DNA of 33,315 nt, taken from Gammaproteobacteria bacterium. GTDB lineage: Bacteria > Pseudomonadota > Gammaproteobacteria > UBA6429 > Thiohalophilaceae. The position numbers were made by a program, and so were the translations under genes. Under the pieces are notes generated by a model that was given only the letters and a program-made list of their open reading frames with translations, did not search any database and was not told the DNA's origin. Positions 9,038-16,963 of the stretch are shown in pieces. Position 1 is the first letter of the stretch. Every line of letters starts with the position of its first letter. Location: assembly GCA_029881995.1 (NCBI GenBank), contig JAOULO010000039.1:1-33315 (forward strand), given 5' to 3'.

Positions 9038-9822
9038 AGTGAGCAACAGCTAAGCTCGAATGACAGATCATCTTCGATCTGGATGGGGCGTTCACGATCC
9101 TGGGGTTGTAGAAAACGAATACTCACCCGGTGTCTGCCACCACTGATTTCGGCATAGTAGGGTGTGTTGGCGGGTATACTCACACGTATCAGGTGATAGG
9201 TTTTGTTAGTATCCAGTGCCTGCTGATAAAAGCCCTGTTCAGTATCAACCGTTACAGCTTCGGTACTGCTACGAATCAGATCAAGGATTAATTCGATGGG
9301 TTGCCGCAATACCTCGAGAGATTCAAACCAGCGATAAAGCGAAGCGATGCGCACATCAGGTTCCTGCTGTAGCCAGTGATGAAACTGGGGAATATCAAAA
9401 CTGTTAACCCCGGCTGTGACGGCGCCACGTTGCATCAGGTTGTTAATCAGATTGTGTTCTTTTAGATCGCTCGCCAGCTTGCCATGGATTGCGTGTAATG
9501 CATTATAGTTTTGCTCAATCTGTTCCAGTACGGTATCTAACTGTATTTTATCAATGGCATCACTGTGACGAAGCTGAGATAGATTAAGCTGGAGTCTTTC
9601 CAGAAATTTCAATACATCGGTTTTGATATCGCTACGGGAGAGAATATCAATAATATCGGTCAGGCATGACAGGGTATTGCGGCTCTCCCAGTCGGAGATA
9701 CCATGCAGGGTATTGTCGGATAATTGAAACAGGTGTTCCAGACGTAAAAACTGCCTGATCCTTTCGTTTAATGGTTGTTCATATGTAATCTGATTATCTG
9801 ACACGGACGTTTCCTCATTCAT
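9034..9822 (-). CDS. zapD: Cell division protein ZapD
   Basis: ZapD (formerly YacF) is a cytoplasmic, mostly helical protein that cross-links FtsZ filaments in the Z ring. Recognisable segments are [21 protein letters not shown] at the N terminus (the E. coli protein has FEHPLNEKMRTWLRIEFL) and a beta-rich C-terminal part with HLIRVSIP and [15 protein letters not shown]. The chosen ATG at 9822 gives 262 residues and has an AGGA about 11 bases upstream. The frame extends to another ATG at 9861, which lacks a ribosome binding site and lengthens the protein beyond the family. It sits between coaE and yacG, the classic order. Confidence 0.95.
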   Translation of the reverse strand: MNEETSVSDNQITYEQPLNERIRQFLRLEHLFQLSDNTLHGISDWESRNTLSCLTDIIDILSRSDIKTDVLKFLERLQLNLSQLRHSDAIDKIQLDTVLEQIEQNYNALHAIHGKLASDLKEHNLINNLMQRGAVTAGVNSFDIPQFHHWLQQEPDVRIASLYRWFESLEVLRQPIELILDLIRSSTEAVTVDTEQGFYQQALDTNKTYHLIRVSIPANTPYYAEISGGRHRVSIRFLQPQDRERPIQIEDDLSFELSCCSL

Positions 9823-9885
9823 GATTAATTTTATCCTGTCAGAGCCTTCAGGCCAACACATAGAGTGAATATCGACAAAATACGT

Positions 9886-10485
9886 CTAATTTTTAAGCGA
9901 AAGTTGAAGATATTTCTGATGTAGTGATTTAACCTGGGTAGATAATGCACTTTTATCATCGGTATTGTTAATTACATCATCGGCTTGCTTCAATCTTGTT
10001 TCTCTATCAACCTGAGACTGGATAATGCGCATTGCATCTTCATGAGTGACACCATCGCGGGCCATGGTTCGGTTTATCTGTTCTTCAACGGGGATATCAA
10101 CAACCAGAATTCTATCAACATCCTTTTCTCGGCTGGTTTCAAATAGCAGGGGAATCACGATCAGACAGTAGGGCGATGTCAGTCCAGTAAGCTGTTGATC
10201 AACATTAGTGCTGATGGCCGGATGGACAATAGCTTCCAACTGCTGTCGTTTTTGTGAATCTGAAAAAATGATGTTACGTAATGTTTTTCTATCCAGTTGC
10301 CCATCCGGCAGGCAAATATCATCACCAAATACCTTTTTAATTTCCTCTAAAGCGGGTTGGCCTGGCATAACAACTTCCCTGGCAACGACATCCATATCAA
10401 TGACGGGCACACCGAGATTGACAAACAGGTTTGCGACAGTGGTTTTGCCGCTGCCAATACCACCTGTCAGTCCAATCTTTAGCAT
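9886..10485 (-). CDS. coaE: Dephospho-CoA kinase CoaE
   Basis: CoaE phosphorylates the 3'-hydroxyl of dephospho-CoA using ATP, the last step of coenzyme A synthesis. The 199-residue length is typical. The P-loop GGIGSGKT is at residues 8-15, followed by VIDMDVVAREVVMPG, the dephospho-CoA-binding region, and then IVIPLLFE and RMARDG-like lid residues (NRTMARDGVTHEDAMRIIQSQ). The gene lies 15 bases downstream of pilD; the pilD-coaE pairing is widespread in gammaproteobacteria. Confidence 0.98.
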   Translation of the reverse strand: MLKIGLTGGIGSGKTTVANLFVNLGVPVIDMDVVAREVVMPGQPALEEIKKVFGDDICLPDGQLDRKTLRNIIFSDSQKRQQLEAIVHPAISTNVDQQLTGLTSPYCLIVIPLLFETSREKDVDRILVVDIPVEEQINRTMARDGVTHEDAMRIIQSQVDRETRLKQADDVINNTDDKSALSTQVKSLHQKYLQLSLKN

Positions 10486-10500
10486 ATTATGTATACCGGG

Positions 10501-11391
10501 TTATGAAATCCAGTTGAGGTAGGCGTTATTAATCTGTTGACCCCATAGCAGGGCAATCCAGGTGGCAATGGCAAGATAGGGTCCGAAGGGGATGGGTTTG
10601 GATTTATCATGTCGCCTGAACAGGATCATACTGATGCCAAACAGGGCTCCAACCACCGATGACATTAAAATAATGGCTGGCAGGACTTGCCAGCCCAGCC
10701 AGGCCCCTGCCATGGCCAGCAATTTGAAATCACCGTAACCCATGCCTTCCTTGCCAGTGACGGTTTTGAATATCTTATAAATACTCCAGAGTATCAGGTA
10801 GCCGGCCATAGAACCGATGACCGCGGAACCGATGTCGGTAAACAGCCCATTCAGATTGACCAGTAAACCCAACCAGAGAAAGGGGAGGGTGATGTTATCG
10901 GGTAGGTACTGATGGTCATAGTCAATATAACTCAGGCAAATCAATGCCCAGCTTAACAAAATGGCCAGTACAGCTTGCCACCCAGGGCCAAAGTGTATCG
11001 CTACAACCAGGGCCATAAGGGCGCTGAGTATTTCAACTATAGGATACCGAATCGAAATAGGGGCAGAGCATCGACTGCATTTACCCCGCAATAACAGATA
11101 GCTAATGACCGGAATATTTTCCCAGGCCTTTATCTGAGTGCCGCATTGGGGACAACGGGAACGGGGTCTGAGCATGTTGAAAACAGGTTCTTCCCTGGTT
11201 ACATCCTGCTCCAGCTTAAGATCCCCGTTTTCGGCAAGAAACAGTTTACAGTCCTTGCTCCACTGGGATTTGAGCATCACCGGGAGCCGGTGGATCACAA
11301 CATTCAGAAAGCTACCGACAATCAGGCCAAGAATGATGACTGTGGTGTAAAACCAGGCAGGCTCTGTAAAGAGAAGATAAAAGGCATCCAT
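10501..11391 (-). CDS. pilD: Prepilin peptidase / N-methyltransferase PilD
   Basis: PilD is the inner-membrane aspartyl protease that cuts the leader from type IV prepilins after Gly and methylates the new N terminus. Of 296 residues, the first cytoplasmic loop carries the zinc cysteines CPQC (Cys80, Cys83) and CSRC (Cys105, Cys108). The catalytic aspartates are in SYIDYDHQYLPD (about 157) and GYGDFKLL (Asp221). About eight membrane segments are visible. No separate gspO lies in the window, so this enzyme probably also processes GspG-K. It stands between pilC and coaE. Confidence 0.98.
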   Translation of the reverse strand: MDAFYLLFTEPAWFYTTVIILGLIVGSFLNVVIHRLPVMLKSQWSKDCKLFLAENGDLKLEQDVTREEPVFNMLRPRSRCPQCGTQIKAWENIPVISYLLLRGKCSRCSAPISIRYPIVEILSALMALVVAIHFGPGWQAVLAILLSWALICLSYIDYDHQYLPDNITLPFLWLGLLVNLNGLFTDIGSAVIGSMAGYLILWSIYKIFKTVTGKEGMGYGDFKLLAMAGAWLGWQVLPAIILMSSVVGALFGISMILFRRHDKSKPIPFGPYLAIATWIALLWGQQINNAYLNWIS

Positions 11392-11435
11392 GATTAAAGT
11401 CTTTGTATCAGGAAATTTGTGTTTTCAGCAAAAGG

Positions 11436-12668
11436 TTAATTGCCAACTATCTTACCCATCTGGAAGACTGGCAGGTACATGGCAATCACCAGACCACCAA
11501 TCAGGCCGCCCAGCACAACCATGATAATAGGTTCCAGCAAGCTGCTGAGTCCATCAACAGAGTTGTCGACTTCCTCTTCATAAAAATCGGCTACCTTGGC
11601 AAGCATGGCATCCACCGAGCCGGCCTCTTCACCAATGGCGGTCATCTGGTTGACCATCGAGGGAAACAAGCCGGTCTGGCGCATGGCGACATTAAGCTGG
11701 GTACCGGTTGATACTTCATCGCGCATCTTTAGCACAGCATCTCCATAGACGACATTACCGACGGCACCGGAGACCGATTGCATGGCCTCAACCAGCGGAA
11801 CCCCGGCTGCAAACATGGTAGACAGGGTGCGGGCATAACGAGCAATTGCTGCCTTGCGGAAAATAGGACCGAACAGGGGTATTTTTAAGATGGTTCTATC
11901 GAGGAAGTTGTTAAAGGGCTTGGAACGTTTCTTCATCTGTAATAAACCATAAATACCTCCAATCATGGCAAGTACAAGAGGGATCCACCATGCCTGGAAA
12001 AATTCTGAAAGAGTAATAACAAATCTTGTCAGTGCAGGTAGCTCTGCTCCATAACCAGAAAACAATGTTGAAAAAGATGGAATGACAACAACCATCATAA
12101 TGATAGTAATAATGATGGCCACAATGACCACCGCCGTAGGGTAAAACATGGCCTTTTTGACCTTACCTTTAATGGCCTCGGTTTTTTCCTTATAGGTGGC
12201 AATCTTGTCCAATACGTTATCCAGGATACCGGCATGTTCACCGGCACTGACCAGATTGCAAAACAGGTCGTCAAACTGCATGGGGTGTTTACGTAAAGCC
12301 TCGGAGAGATTGCTACCGCTTTCAATATCCGCACGTATACTGGCCATTAGTGCCTGCATACTTTTGTTGGAGTGACCTTTACCGATAATGTCAAAGGTCT
12401 GCACCAGAGGGACTCCGGAAGTCATCATGGTGGATAATTGCCGGCTGAAAATAGAAATGTCTTTGGCCTTGATCCTGGCGGGCCGGCTGGTAAATCCAAA
12501 CAGGGGTTTTGGCTTTCTCTTTACCTTGGTGGGGTTGACGCCCTGGCGGCGAAGCATAGCTTTGGCCATGGCGGTACTGGGGCCACTGATTTCGCCCTTG
12601 ACGATCTGTCCACGTTTATCGATTCCCTCCCAGATAAAACTGTCCTGCTTTGCTGCCTTGGCTACCAT
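11436..12668 (-). CDS. pilC: Type IV pilus inner-membrane platform protein PilC
   Basis: A 410-residue GspF-superfamily protein with the usual two tandem cytoplasmic domains. The first starts at ISIFSRQLSTMMTSGVPL and the second at ARYARTLSTMFAAGVPL. Three membrane helices follow the normal pattern: after AMFYPTAVVIVA, around WWIPLVLAMIGG, and at the C terminus (IIMVVLGGLIGGLVIAMYLP). PilC links the assembly ATPase PilB to the growing pilus. Start ATG at 12668 lies 14 bases downstream of pilB. PilC and GspF in this window are clear paralogues. Confidence 0.97.
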   Translation of the reverse strand: MVAKAAKQDSFIWEGIDKRGQIVKGEISGPSTAMAKAMLRRQGVNPTKVKRKPKPLFGFTSRPARIKAKDISIFSRQLSTMMTSGVPLVQTFDIIGKGHSNKSMQALMASIRADIESGSNLSEALRKHPMQFDDLFCNLVSAGEHAGILDNVLDKIATYKEKTEAIKGKVKKAMFYPTAVVIVAIIITIIMMVVVIPSFSTLFSGYGAELPALTRFVITLSEFFQAWWIPLVLAMIGGIYGLLQMKKRSKPFNNFLDRTILKIPLFGPIFRKAAIARYARTLSTMFAAGVPLVEAMQSVSGAVGNVVYGDAVLKMRDEVSTGTQLNVAMRQTGLFPSMVNQMTAIGEEAGSVDAMLAKVADFYEEEVDNSVDGLSSLLEPIIMVVLGGLIGGLVIAMYLPVFQMGKIVGN

Positions 12669-12682
12669 TTATTTTCTCGATT

Positions 12683-14395
12683 CTAGTCTATGGTTACACG
12701 GTTGATTTCATCCAGGCTGGTAACACCATCCCTGACCTTTCTCAGGCCGGATTGTCTCAGATCCGGAATACCTTCTTTTTTGGCCTGCTCTGCAAGCTGA
12801 ATGGCATTACCCCCTTCCATAATTATGCGGCCCATGGTTTCTGAGACGGGCATTACCTGATAAATCCCCACTCGGCCCCGATAACCATCGGTGCACTGAT
12901 CGCATCCTACCGGGCCAAAAACCTTAAGTCCCTGTTTGATGTCCTTTTCTGTGAAACCCTCCTCTAACAGGGCCTCCTTAGGCAGATCCAGTGGTTTTTT
13001 ACAGTGGCTACAGAGCCGCCTGGCCAGGCGTTGAGCAATAATCAGGCTCACCGCAGAGGCGATGTTATACGGAGGAACCCCCATGTTGACCAGTCGGGTC
13101 AGGGTTTGTGGGGCATCATTGGTGTGGACAGTCGATAACACCATGTGGCCGGTCTGGGCAGCCTTGATGGCAATTTCGGCGGTTTCCAGGTCACGAATCT
13201 CACCCACCAGGATGACATCGGGGTCTTGTCGCAAAAAAGCACGCAGGGCCTGGGCAAAGTCCAGCCCGACCTTGGGATTCACATTGACCTGGTTGATCCC
13301 CGGCATATTGATTTCCACAGGATCTTCTGCGGTGGAGATATTGGTATGTGGTTGGTTAAGGATATTAACCCCAGTATATAGTGTTACCGTTTTACCACTC
13401 CCCGTGGGGCCGGTGACCAGGATCATGCCATAGGGTTTGTGCAGGGTAGAGAGATAGATATCTTTTTGCTCTGGTTCAAAGCCCAAATGGTCAACCCCTA
13501 ACTTGGTGGTACTGGGATCCAGGATACGTAGGACAATTTTCTCACCGTAGAGGGTTGGGCAGGTGTTGACACGAAAATCGATGGAACGGTTTTTGGAAAG
13601 GTTCATCTTGATACGCCCATCCTGAGGAATGCGACGTTCAGATATATCCAGTCGGGACATGACCTTTAAACGAGCTGCCAGGCGTGGTGCCATGGCACCA
13701 GGCGGGGCGGCCACTTCTTTTAAGACACCATCCATGCGAAAACGAACCCGGTAATTTTTTTCATAGGGTTCAAAGTGAATATCTGAGGCCCCTTTGTTAA
13801 TGGCATCCAGCATCACTTTGTTGACGAAGCGGACAATGGGGGTATCATCAGCCTCCGTTTCAGAAACATCTCCACCATGGTCGTCGGTATCTGAAAAATC
13901 CACTTCATCAAGGTCAGCATCGGCCAGTTCAGAAAGGGAGGTTTCACTGGCCTCCATGTAAAGGTCAATGGCCTTGCTGAGCTTGTCATCCTGGGCCAGG
14001 ATGGCCTCGGTACTCATACCGACATGGAATTTGATTTCGTCCAGACCGGTGAGGTTGGTGGGGTCAGAGACCGCCACAAACAGGCGGTTGCCTCTTTTGT
14101 ATATTGGCAAGGTATGGTGCTTACGTACCAGGTTTTCCTTCACCAGTTTGGTGACTTCCACATCGATGTCCAGACAGTCCAGGTCTACCAGAGGTACTCC
14201 AAATTCTTCCGAGGCCGCCTGAGCTACAGACAGGCTATCCACCAGCTTTGATTTTACTATCTGGGAAACGAAGGGTTGTTTGAGTTCCCTGGCCTCATTC
14301 TGGGCCTTTTGTGCCTGATCGGCGTTCAGTAGACCATCCTGGACCAGCTTGCGGGCTAGTCCGCCAAGGGTGACATGTGTTCCTGGTGTGGCCAT
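12683..14395 (-). CDS. pilB: Type IV pilus extension ATPase PilB
   Basis: PilB is the cytoplasmic hexameric ATPase that drives pilus extension. The 570-residue protein has an MshEN-type N-terminal domain (about 5-150), a linker with an acidic stretch (about 160-185) and a C-terminal ATPase core. Motifs are Walker [16 protein letters not shown], the Asp box, Walker B QDPDVILVGEIRD, the His box TGHMVLSTVHTNDA and the zinc tetracysteine (CSHCKK, then GCDQC). The N-terminal domain lacks clear RLG-type c-di-GMP motifs, so binding of that messenger is doubtful. A 186-base gap separates it from the pilin gene upstream. Confidence 0.98.
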   Translation of the reverse strand: MATPGTHVTLGGLARKLVQDGLLNADQAQKAQNEARELKQPFVSQIVKSKLVDSLSVAQAASEEFGVPLVDLDCLDIDVEVTKLVKENLVRKHHTLPIYKRGNRLFVAVSDPTNLTGLDEIKFHVGMSTEAILAQDDKLSKAIDLYMEASETSLSELADADLDEVDFSDTDDHGGDVSETEADDTPIVRFVNKVMLDAINKGASDIHFEPYEKNYRVRFRMDGVLKEVAAPPGAMAPRLAARLKVMSRLDISERRIPQDGRIKMNLSKNRSIDFRVNTCPTLYGEKIVLRILDPSTTKLGVDHLGFEPEQKDIYLSTLHKPYGMILVTGPTGSGKTVTLYTGVNILNQPHTNISTAEDPVEINMPGINQVNVNPKVGLDFAQALRAFLRQDPDVILVGEIRDLETAEIAIKAAQTGHMVLSTVHTNDAPQTLTRLVNMGVPPYNIASAVSLIIAQRLARRLCSHCKKPLDLPKEALLEEGFTEKDIKQGLKVFGPVGCDQCTDGYRGRVGIYQVMPVSETMGRIIMEGGNAIQLAEQAKKEGIPDLRQSGLRKVRDGVTSLDEINRVTID

Positions 14396-14581
14396 CCGGT
14401 GAAGTTGACTCCATATACTAGAAAATGAATTAGTTTATAAACTGTATGATATATAAGAAGTTATAGCAATATCGATATGTGAATAACTGGGCTTATACTT
14501 AAAAAGGAAGCTTGGAATAACGTTATTATCTTAAAGCGGAACACCTGAAGTTAAGCTTCAAATGAATTAATAAAAAATTGA

Positions 14582-14944
14582 TTATTCGATTGTATAGGTC
14601 TTTGTAAATGTGTCCGGCAGATCGTTATCCCCCGTGATTGTAATGGAATAAGAGGTAGCTGGGTCAGCAAGAGTGATTGTCACATTACAATTTGCGAGAT
14701 CAGGGGCAGTATATAGTCCCTGACTATTTGCGGCAGTATCGAAATAGTTGCCATTATTGTTAATTGCAAACTCTTCCTGCGCCAGGCGGATTTTCGCAAC
14801 CTCATTAAAGCATTCGGTTTTTTTTGATTCCTGGATATAGCCGGTATAGGCAGGGATAGCGACGGCTGAAATAATTGATAACACGGCAAGAACAATCATT
14901 AGTTCAATCAATGTCACGCCATTTTGTGTGTTTGAATTTTTCAT
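14582..14944 (-). CDS. Second type IV pilin-like protein (minor pilin or PilE-like)
   Basis: A 120-residue class IVa prepilin with an unusual junction: the leader MKNSNTQNG is followed by [12 protein letters not shown]. Cleavage after Gly9 gives a mature N-terminal Val instead of the common Phe or Met; Glu is at mature position 5. The hydrophobic helix runs to about residue 33. There are two cysteines, Cys45 and Cys86, which could form a disulfide. The C-terminal domain is short. Upstream of the ATG there is no Shine-Dalgarno sequence (CTTAATTTAAATTCCCA), and a strong hairpin separates it from the first pilin gene. Both points suggest lower expression. Whether it is a minor subunit or an alternative pilin is not decided by sequence. 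Confidence 0.85.
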   Translation of the reverse strand: MKNSNTQNGVTLIELMIVLAVLSIISAVAIPAYTGYIQESKKTECFNEVAKIRLAQEEFAINNNGNYFDTAANSQGLYTAPDLANCNVTITLADPATSYSITITGDNDLPDTFTKTYTIE

Positions 14945-14965
14945 TGGGAATTTAAATTAAGTGGC

Positions 14966-14992
14966 GGATAGTGGCTAATTTAGCCACTATCC
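14966..14992 (-). terminator. Strong hairpin between the two pilin genes (attenuating terminator or processing site)
   Basis: A perfect 12-bp inverted repeat GGATAGTGGCTA / TAGCCACTATCC (14966-14977 and 14981-14992) has a 3-base loop. It starts 17 bases past the stop of the first pilin gene. On the - strand the sequence after it is CGCCACTTAATTTAAATT, which is not a proper U-tract. Full termination is uncertain; partial readthrough or stabilisation of the pilA mRNA 3' end fits as well. Confidence 0.65.
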
Positions 14993-15008
14993 AGCCAATA
15001 GCCTAAAT

Positions 15009-15449
15009 TTACTCAATGGTAAAGGTGATTGTTGGTACAGCACCACCAGGAAAATCAGCTGCGGCTGTTCCATCAGGTGCATCGACAGTTATCGTAATAC
15101 CCTCACCTGAATCTGGACAATCATTTCCGCCCATACCTGTAATGAAAATTTGGCCCTCATTATTAGCGCCATCAGCATTGGCAAACGCATTCGTACCTGC
15201 ATTACCCACGGCCTGTTTACCACCAGAATTCAGCTGATTAATGACACTAACACAAGTTCCACCTGCAGCAATTTTTGCGGCTTCGGCCTTGACCAGACGA
15301 AGAGCGGCATCGAAGTTTTCATTTGCTGAAATTGATCGGCTTCTTGTAATGTAACCATCATAAGCTGGCACGGCGATGGCGGCCAGAATACCAATGATCG
15401 CCACTACGATCATCAATTCGATTAGAGTAAAACCTTTTGCTTTTTGCAT
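15009..15449 (-). CDS. pilA: Major type IV pilin PilA
   Basis: A 146-residue class IVa prepilin. The short leader MQKAKG is cut after Gly6, giving mature [20 protein letters not shown] with Glu5. The helix continues to about residue 60. Two cysteines, Cys66 and Cys111, probably form the disulfide, but they enclose about 44 residues and leave about 35 residues after the second, an unusual spacing for a PilA. The globular part is rich in Gly, Ala and Asp. Evidence that it is the major subunit: first pilin behind a near-perfect sigma-54 promoter, a good AGGAG ribosome binding site, and position at the head of pilB-pilC-pilD. PilS/PilR are encoded in the same window. Confidence 0.9.
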   Translation of the reverse strand: MQKAKGFTLIELMIVVAIIGILAAIAVPAYDGYITRSRSISANENFDAALRLVKAEAAKIAAGGTCVSVINQLNSGGKQAVGNAGTNAFANADGANNEGQIFITGMGGNDCPDSGEGITITVDAPDGTAAADFPGGAVPTITFTIE

Positions 15450-15520
15450 TGCTAGTCTCCTGAATATAGTCTTCTACATCTTGTTTCTAAACTGTGTTGT
15501 TTCAGGTGCTTTATTTTGGG

Positions 15521-15536
15521 AACCGGTGCACCCGTT
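15521..15536. promoter_or_regulatory. 16-bp near-palindrome in the pilA leader
   Basis: AACCGGTG-CACCCGTT is a palindrome with one mismatch per half-site, centred on GGTGCACC. It lies about 100 bases downstream of the predicted pilA transcription start and 72 bases before the ATG. It could be an operator or a leader-RNA hairpin. Confidence 0.4.
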
Positions 15537-15564
15537 GTGTCCCTCTTTGTGCATGTGTTTGATC

Positions 15565-15585
15565 ATAGCTCTTTCCTGGAGCTAT
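15565..15585. repeat. Inverted repeat in the pilA 5' leader
   Basis: ATAGCTC (15565-15571) and GAGCTAT (15579-15585) form a perfect 7-bp stem with a 7-base loop. It would lie in the untranslated pilA mRNA, close to its 5' end. With the nearby palindrome it makes the leader structured. Confidence 0.45.
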
Positions 15586-15633
15586 ATTGTCTGCACGGTT
15601 CACAAAAATACCTGAATACATAATTAATTCAAG

Positions 15634-15649
15634 TGCATTGACCGTGCCA
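15634..15649 (-). promoter_or_regulatory. Sigma-54 (RpoN) promoter of pilA
   Basis: On the - strand the sequence is TGGCACGGTCAATGCA. The RpoN consensus is TGGCACG-N4-TTGCW, so the -24 box is perfect and the -12 box has a single mismatch (ATGCA for TTGCA), with correct GG-to-GC spacing of 10 bases. The start of transcription should fall near 15623, giving a leader of about 170 bases. PilR, a sigma-54 activator, is encoded in the same window; this matches known control of pilA in Pseudomonas. Confidence 0.9.
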
Positions 15650-15810
15650 CATGTGTTTTTTCATCCCTACTTTTATGAATGAATTTGTGGGAACCGCATT
15701 ACTATATGCTTATCAATAATATAGCGCAAACATTTACGCAACTTTATAACGCTTTGGATGTCTGATTTTGTGATGGCCTTGGTTAAAAAATAGGCTATTG
15801 TTAATTTTTG

Positions 15811-15858
15811 TGACCTATCAGGGCGGTTTTCAGTGACAAAACGTGACAAAAAATGTCA
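15811..15858. promoter_or_regulatory. Phased TGACA/TGTCA cluster, candidate PilR or other activator site
   Basis: TGACA at 15834, TGACA at 15844 and TGTCA at 15854 are spaced exactly 10 bases apart, one helical turn; a further TGACC lies at 15811. On the pilA strand these read as TGTC cores, the core reported for PilR boxes in P. aeruginosa. The cluster is about 190-240 bases upstream of the predicted pilA start, suitable for an enhancer, and also about 175-220 bases from gspC. Confidence 0.5.
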
Positions 15859-16031
15859 GTTTATCGGGAACAATGCAATAATAGCCCGCCTCGGCGGTTC
15901 CAGGTAGAACCCGCTAAGCGTGCAGTGATTTAAAATAAAGAAATGACGTATACCACAATCAGATAATCACAGAACGGAAACTCATTTTGCAGGAATTGAT
16001 CAACAAAGCCGGCTTATTCGGTAAGGACTGG

Positions 16032-16913
16032 ATGACCGTCATCGAAAAGATGCCATGGCAGAGTATCCAGTCACGTGCTCCCTTCTGGTTGAGCGTGTTG
16101 CTGGTGATCATGATTGCCAGTGCGGCTGCTGACATGAGCTGGTTAATACTCACCCCAGATTCAAAGCATTCCCGCAGTCAGTCCAGTCGCCAACAGACAA
16201 AGACCAGTAATGTCTCCCAGGTAAGACTCAATAGTGTTGCCAGCCTGCACCTGTTCGGTGAGGCTGGCAAAGTAGAAACGGTTATATCCGATGCCCCCAT
16301 AGACGCCCCCAAGACTACTTTGAAGCTGGTGTTGAGGGGTATTTTTTCCCATAGCGATCAAAATCTGGCCATGGCCATCATCGCCGATGCCGGAGGCAAG
16401 GAAAAACTCTATCGGGTTGGTGCCGAGGTGCCTGGCGGAGCCAAGGTGCACAAAATCTACCCAGATAAAGTGATACTGGAACGAAATGGTCAGCTGGAGG
16501 CCCTGGAATTGCCACGGGATGATCTGCCCGGTAGTGCCATTGCCCTCACGCAACCAGTAAGAGAGTTTACTCGTTCCAGATCTCGGACCGAACGAACCAT
16601 CCAGGCGCCTGACAAATTGAAAGAGATGCGCCAGCTCATTAAAACAGATCCGCAAGAACTCTGGAAACAGGTCAGGATTGAGCCAGTATTAGAGAATGGT
16701 AAAATCAAGGGTTATCGCCTGTTTCATAAAGATGCGCAGCTAATGCGCGCACTGGGTATAAGCAAGAAAGATGTGATTACTGAAGTGAATGGCATGTCGC
16801 TGGATGATCCGGCCGCCCTTTATGAATTGATGGGGCAAATGGACACTATGACCGACATCCGGTTGACCGTTGAACGAAACGGCAACACCGAGGTCTTAGT
16901 GGTCAATATGTAA
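16032..16913 (+). CDS. gspC: Type II secretion inner-membrane protein GspC
   Basis: GspC connects the inner-membrane platform to the secretin GspD. The 293-residue product has one membrane helix (about 17-38), a Ser/Gln/Arg-rich periplasmic linker, the HR domain (about 90-165, LVLRGIFSHSDQNLAMAII to VILERNGQLEALEL) and a C-terminal PDZ domain (about 205-293, KGYRLFHKDAQLMRALGISKKDVITEVNG). I chose ATG 16032 because AAGGA lies 4 bases before it. The same frame extends to TTG 15987, which would add 15 residues and cannot be excluded. A PDZ-type end is also seen in EpsC and OutC. The gene heads the secretion cluster and is divergent from pilA. Confidence 0.92.
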   Translation: MTVIEKMPWQSIQSRAPFWLSVLLVIMIASAAADMSWLILTPDSKHSRSQSSRQQTKTSNVSQVRLNSVASLHLFGEAGKVETVISDAPIDAPKTTLKLVLRGIFSHSDQNLAMAIIADAGGKEKLYRVGAEVPGGAKVHKIYPDKVILERNGQLEALELPRDDLPGSAIALTQPVREFTRSRSRTERTIQAPDKLKEMRQLIKTDPQELWKQVRIEPVLENGKIKGYRLFHKDAQLMRALGISKKDVITEVNGMSLDDPAALYELMGQMDTMTDIRLTVERNGNTEVLVVNM

Positions 16914-16963
16914 TGATTAAATAGAATACTTCAACTCAAAGAAATAAAGGGAAACAAGAATAA

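Larger units (their letters stand above)
15450..16031. other. Control region between divergent pilA and gspC
   Basis: About 580 bases without a credible gene. From left to right it holds the long pilA leader (two inverted repeats), the sigma-54 promoter at 15634-15649, an AT-rich stretch to about 15820, the TGAC/TGTC cluster at 15811-15858, and a hairpin GCGGTTC-CAGGTA-GAACCCGC at 15894-15914 ahead of gspC. No sigma-54 element was found for gspC, and I could not choose a sigma-70 promoter for it. Confidence 0.7.

Noticed and set aside
14432-14443. Perfect palindrome AGTTTATAAACT upstream of pilB
   Set aside because: Short, purely AT-rich except two bases, in AT-rich DNA; chance is a sufficient explanation.
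15660-15986. A sigma-54 promoter for gspC on the + strand
   Set aside because: No GG-N10-GC element with recognisable -24 and -12 boxes was found; candidate pairs had wrong spacing.
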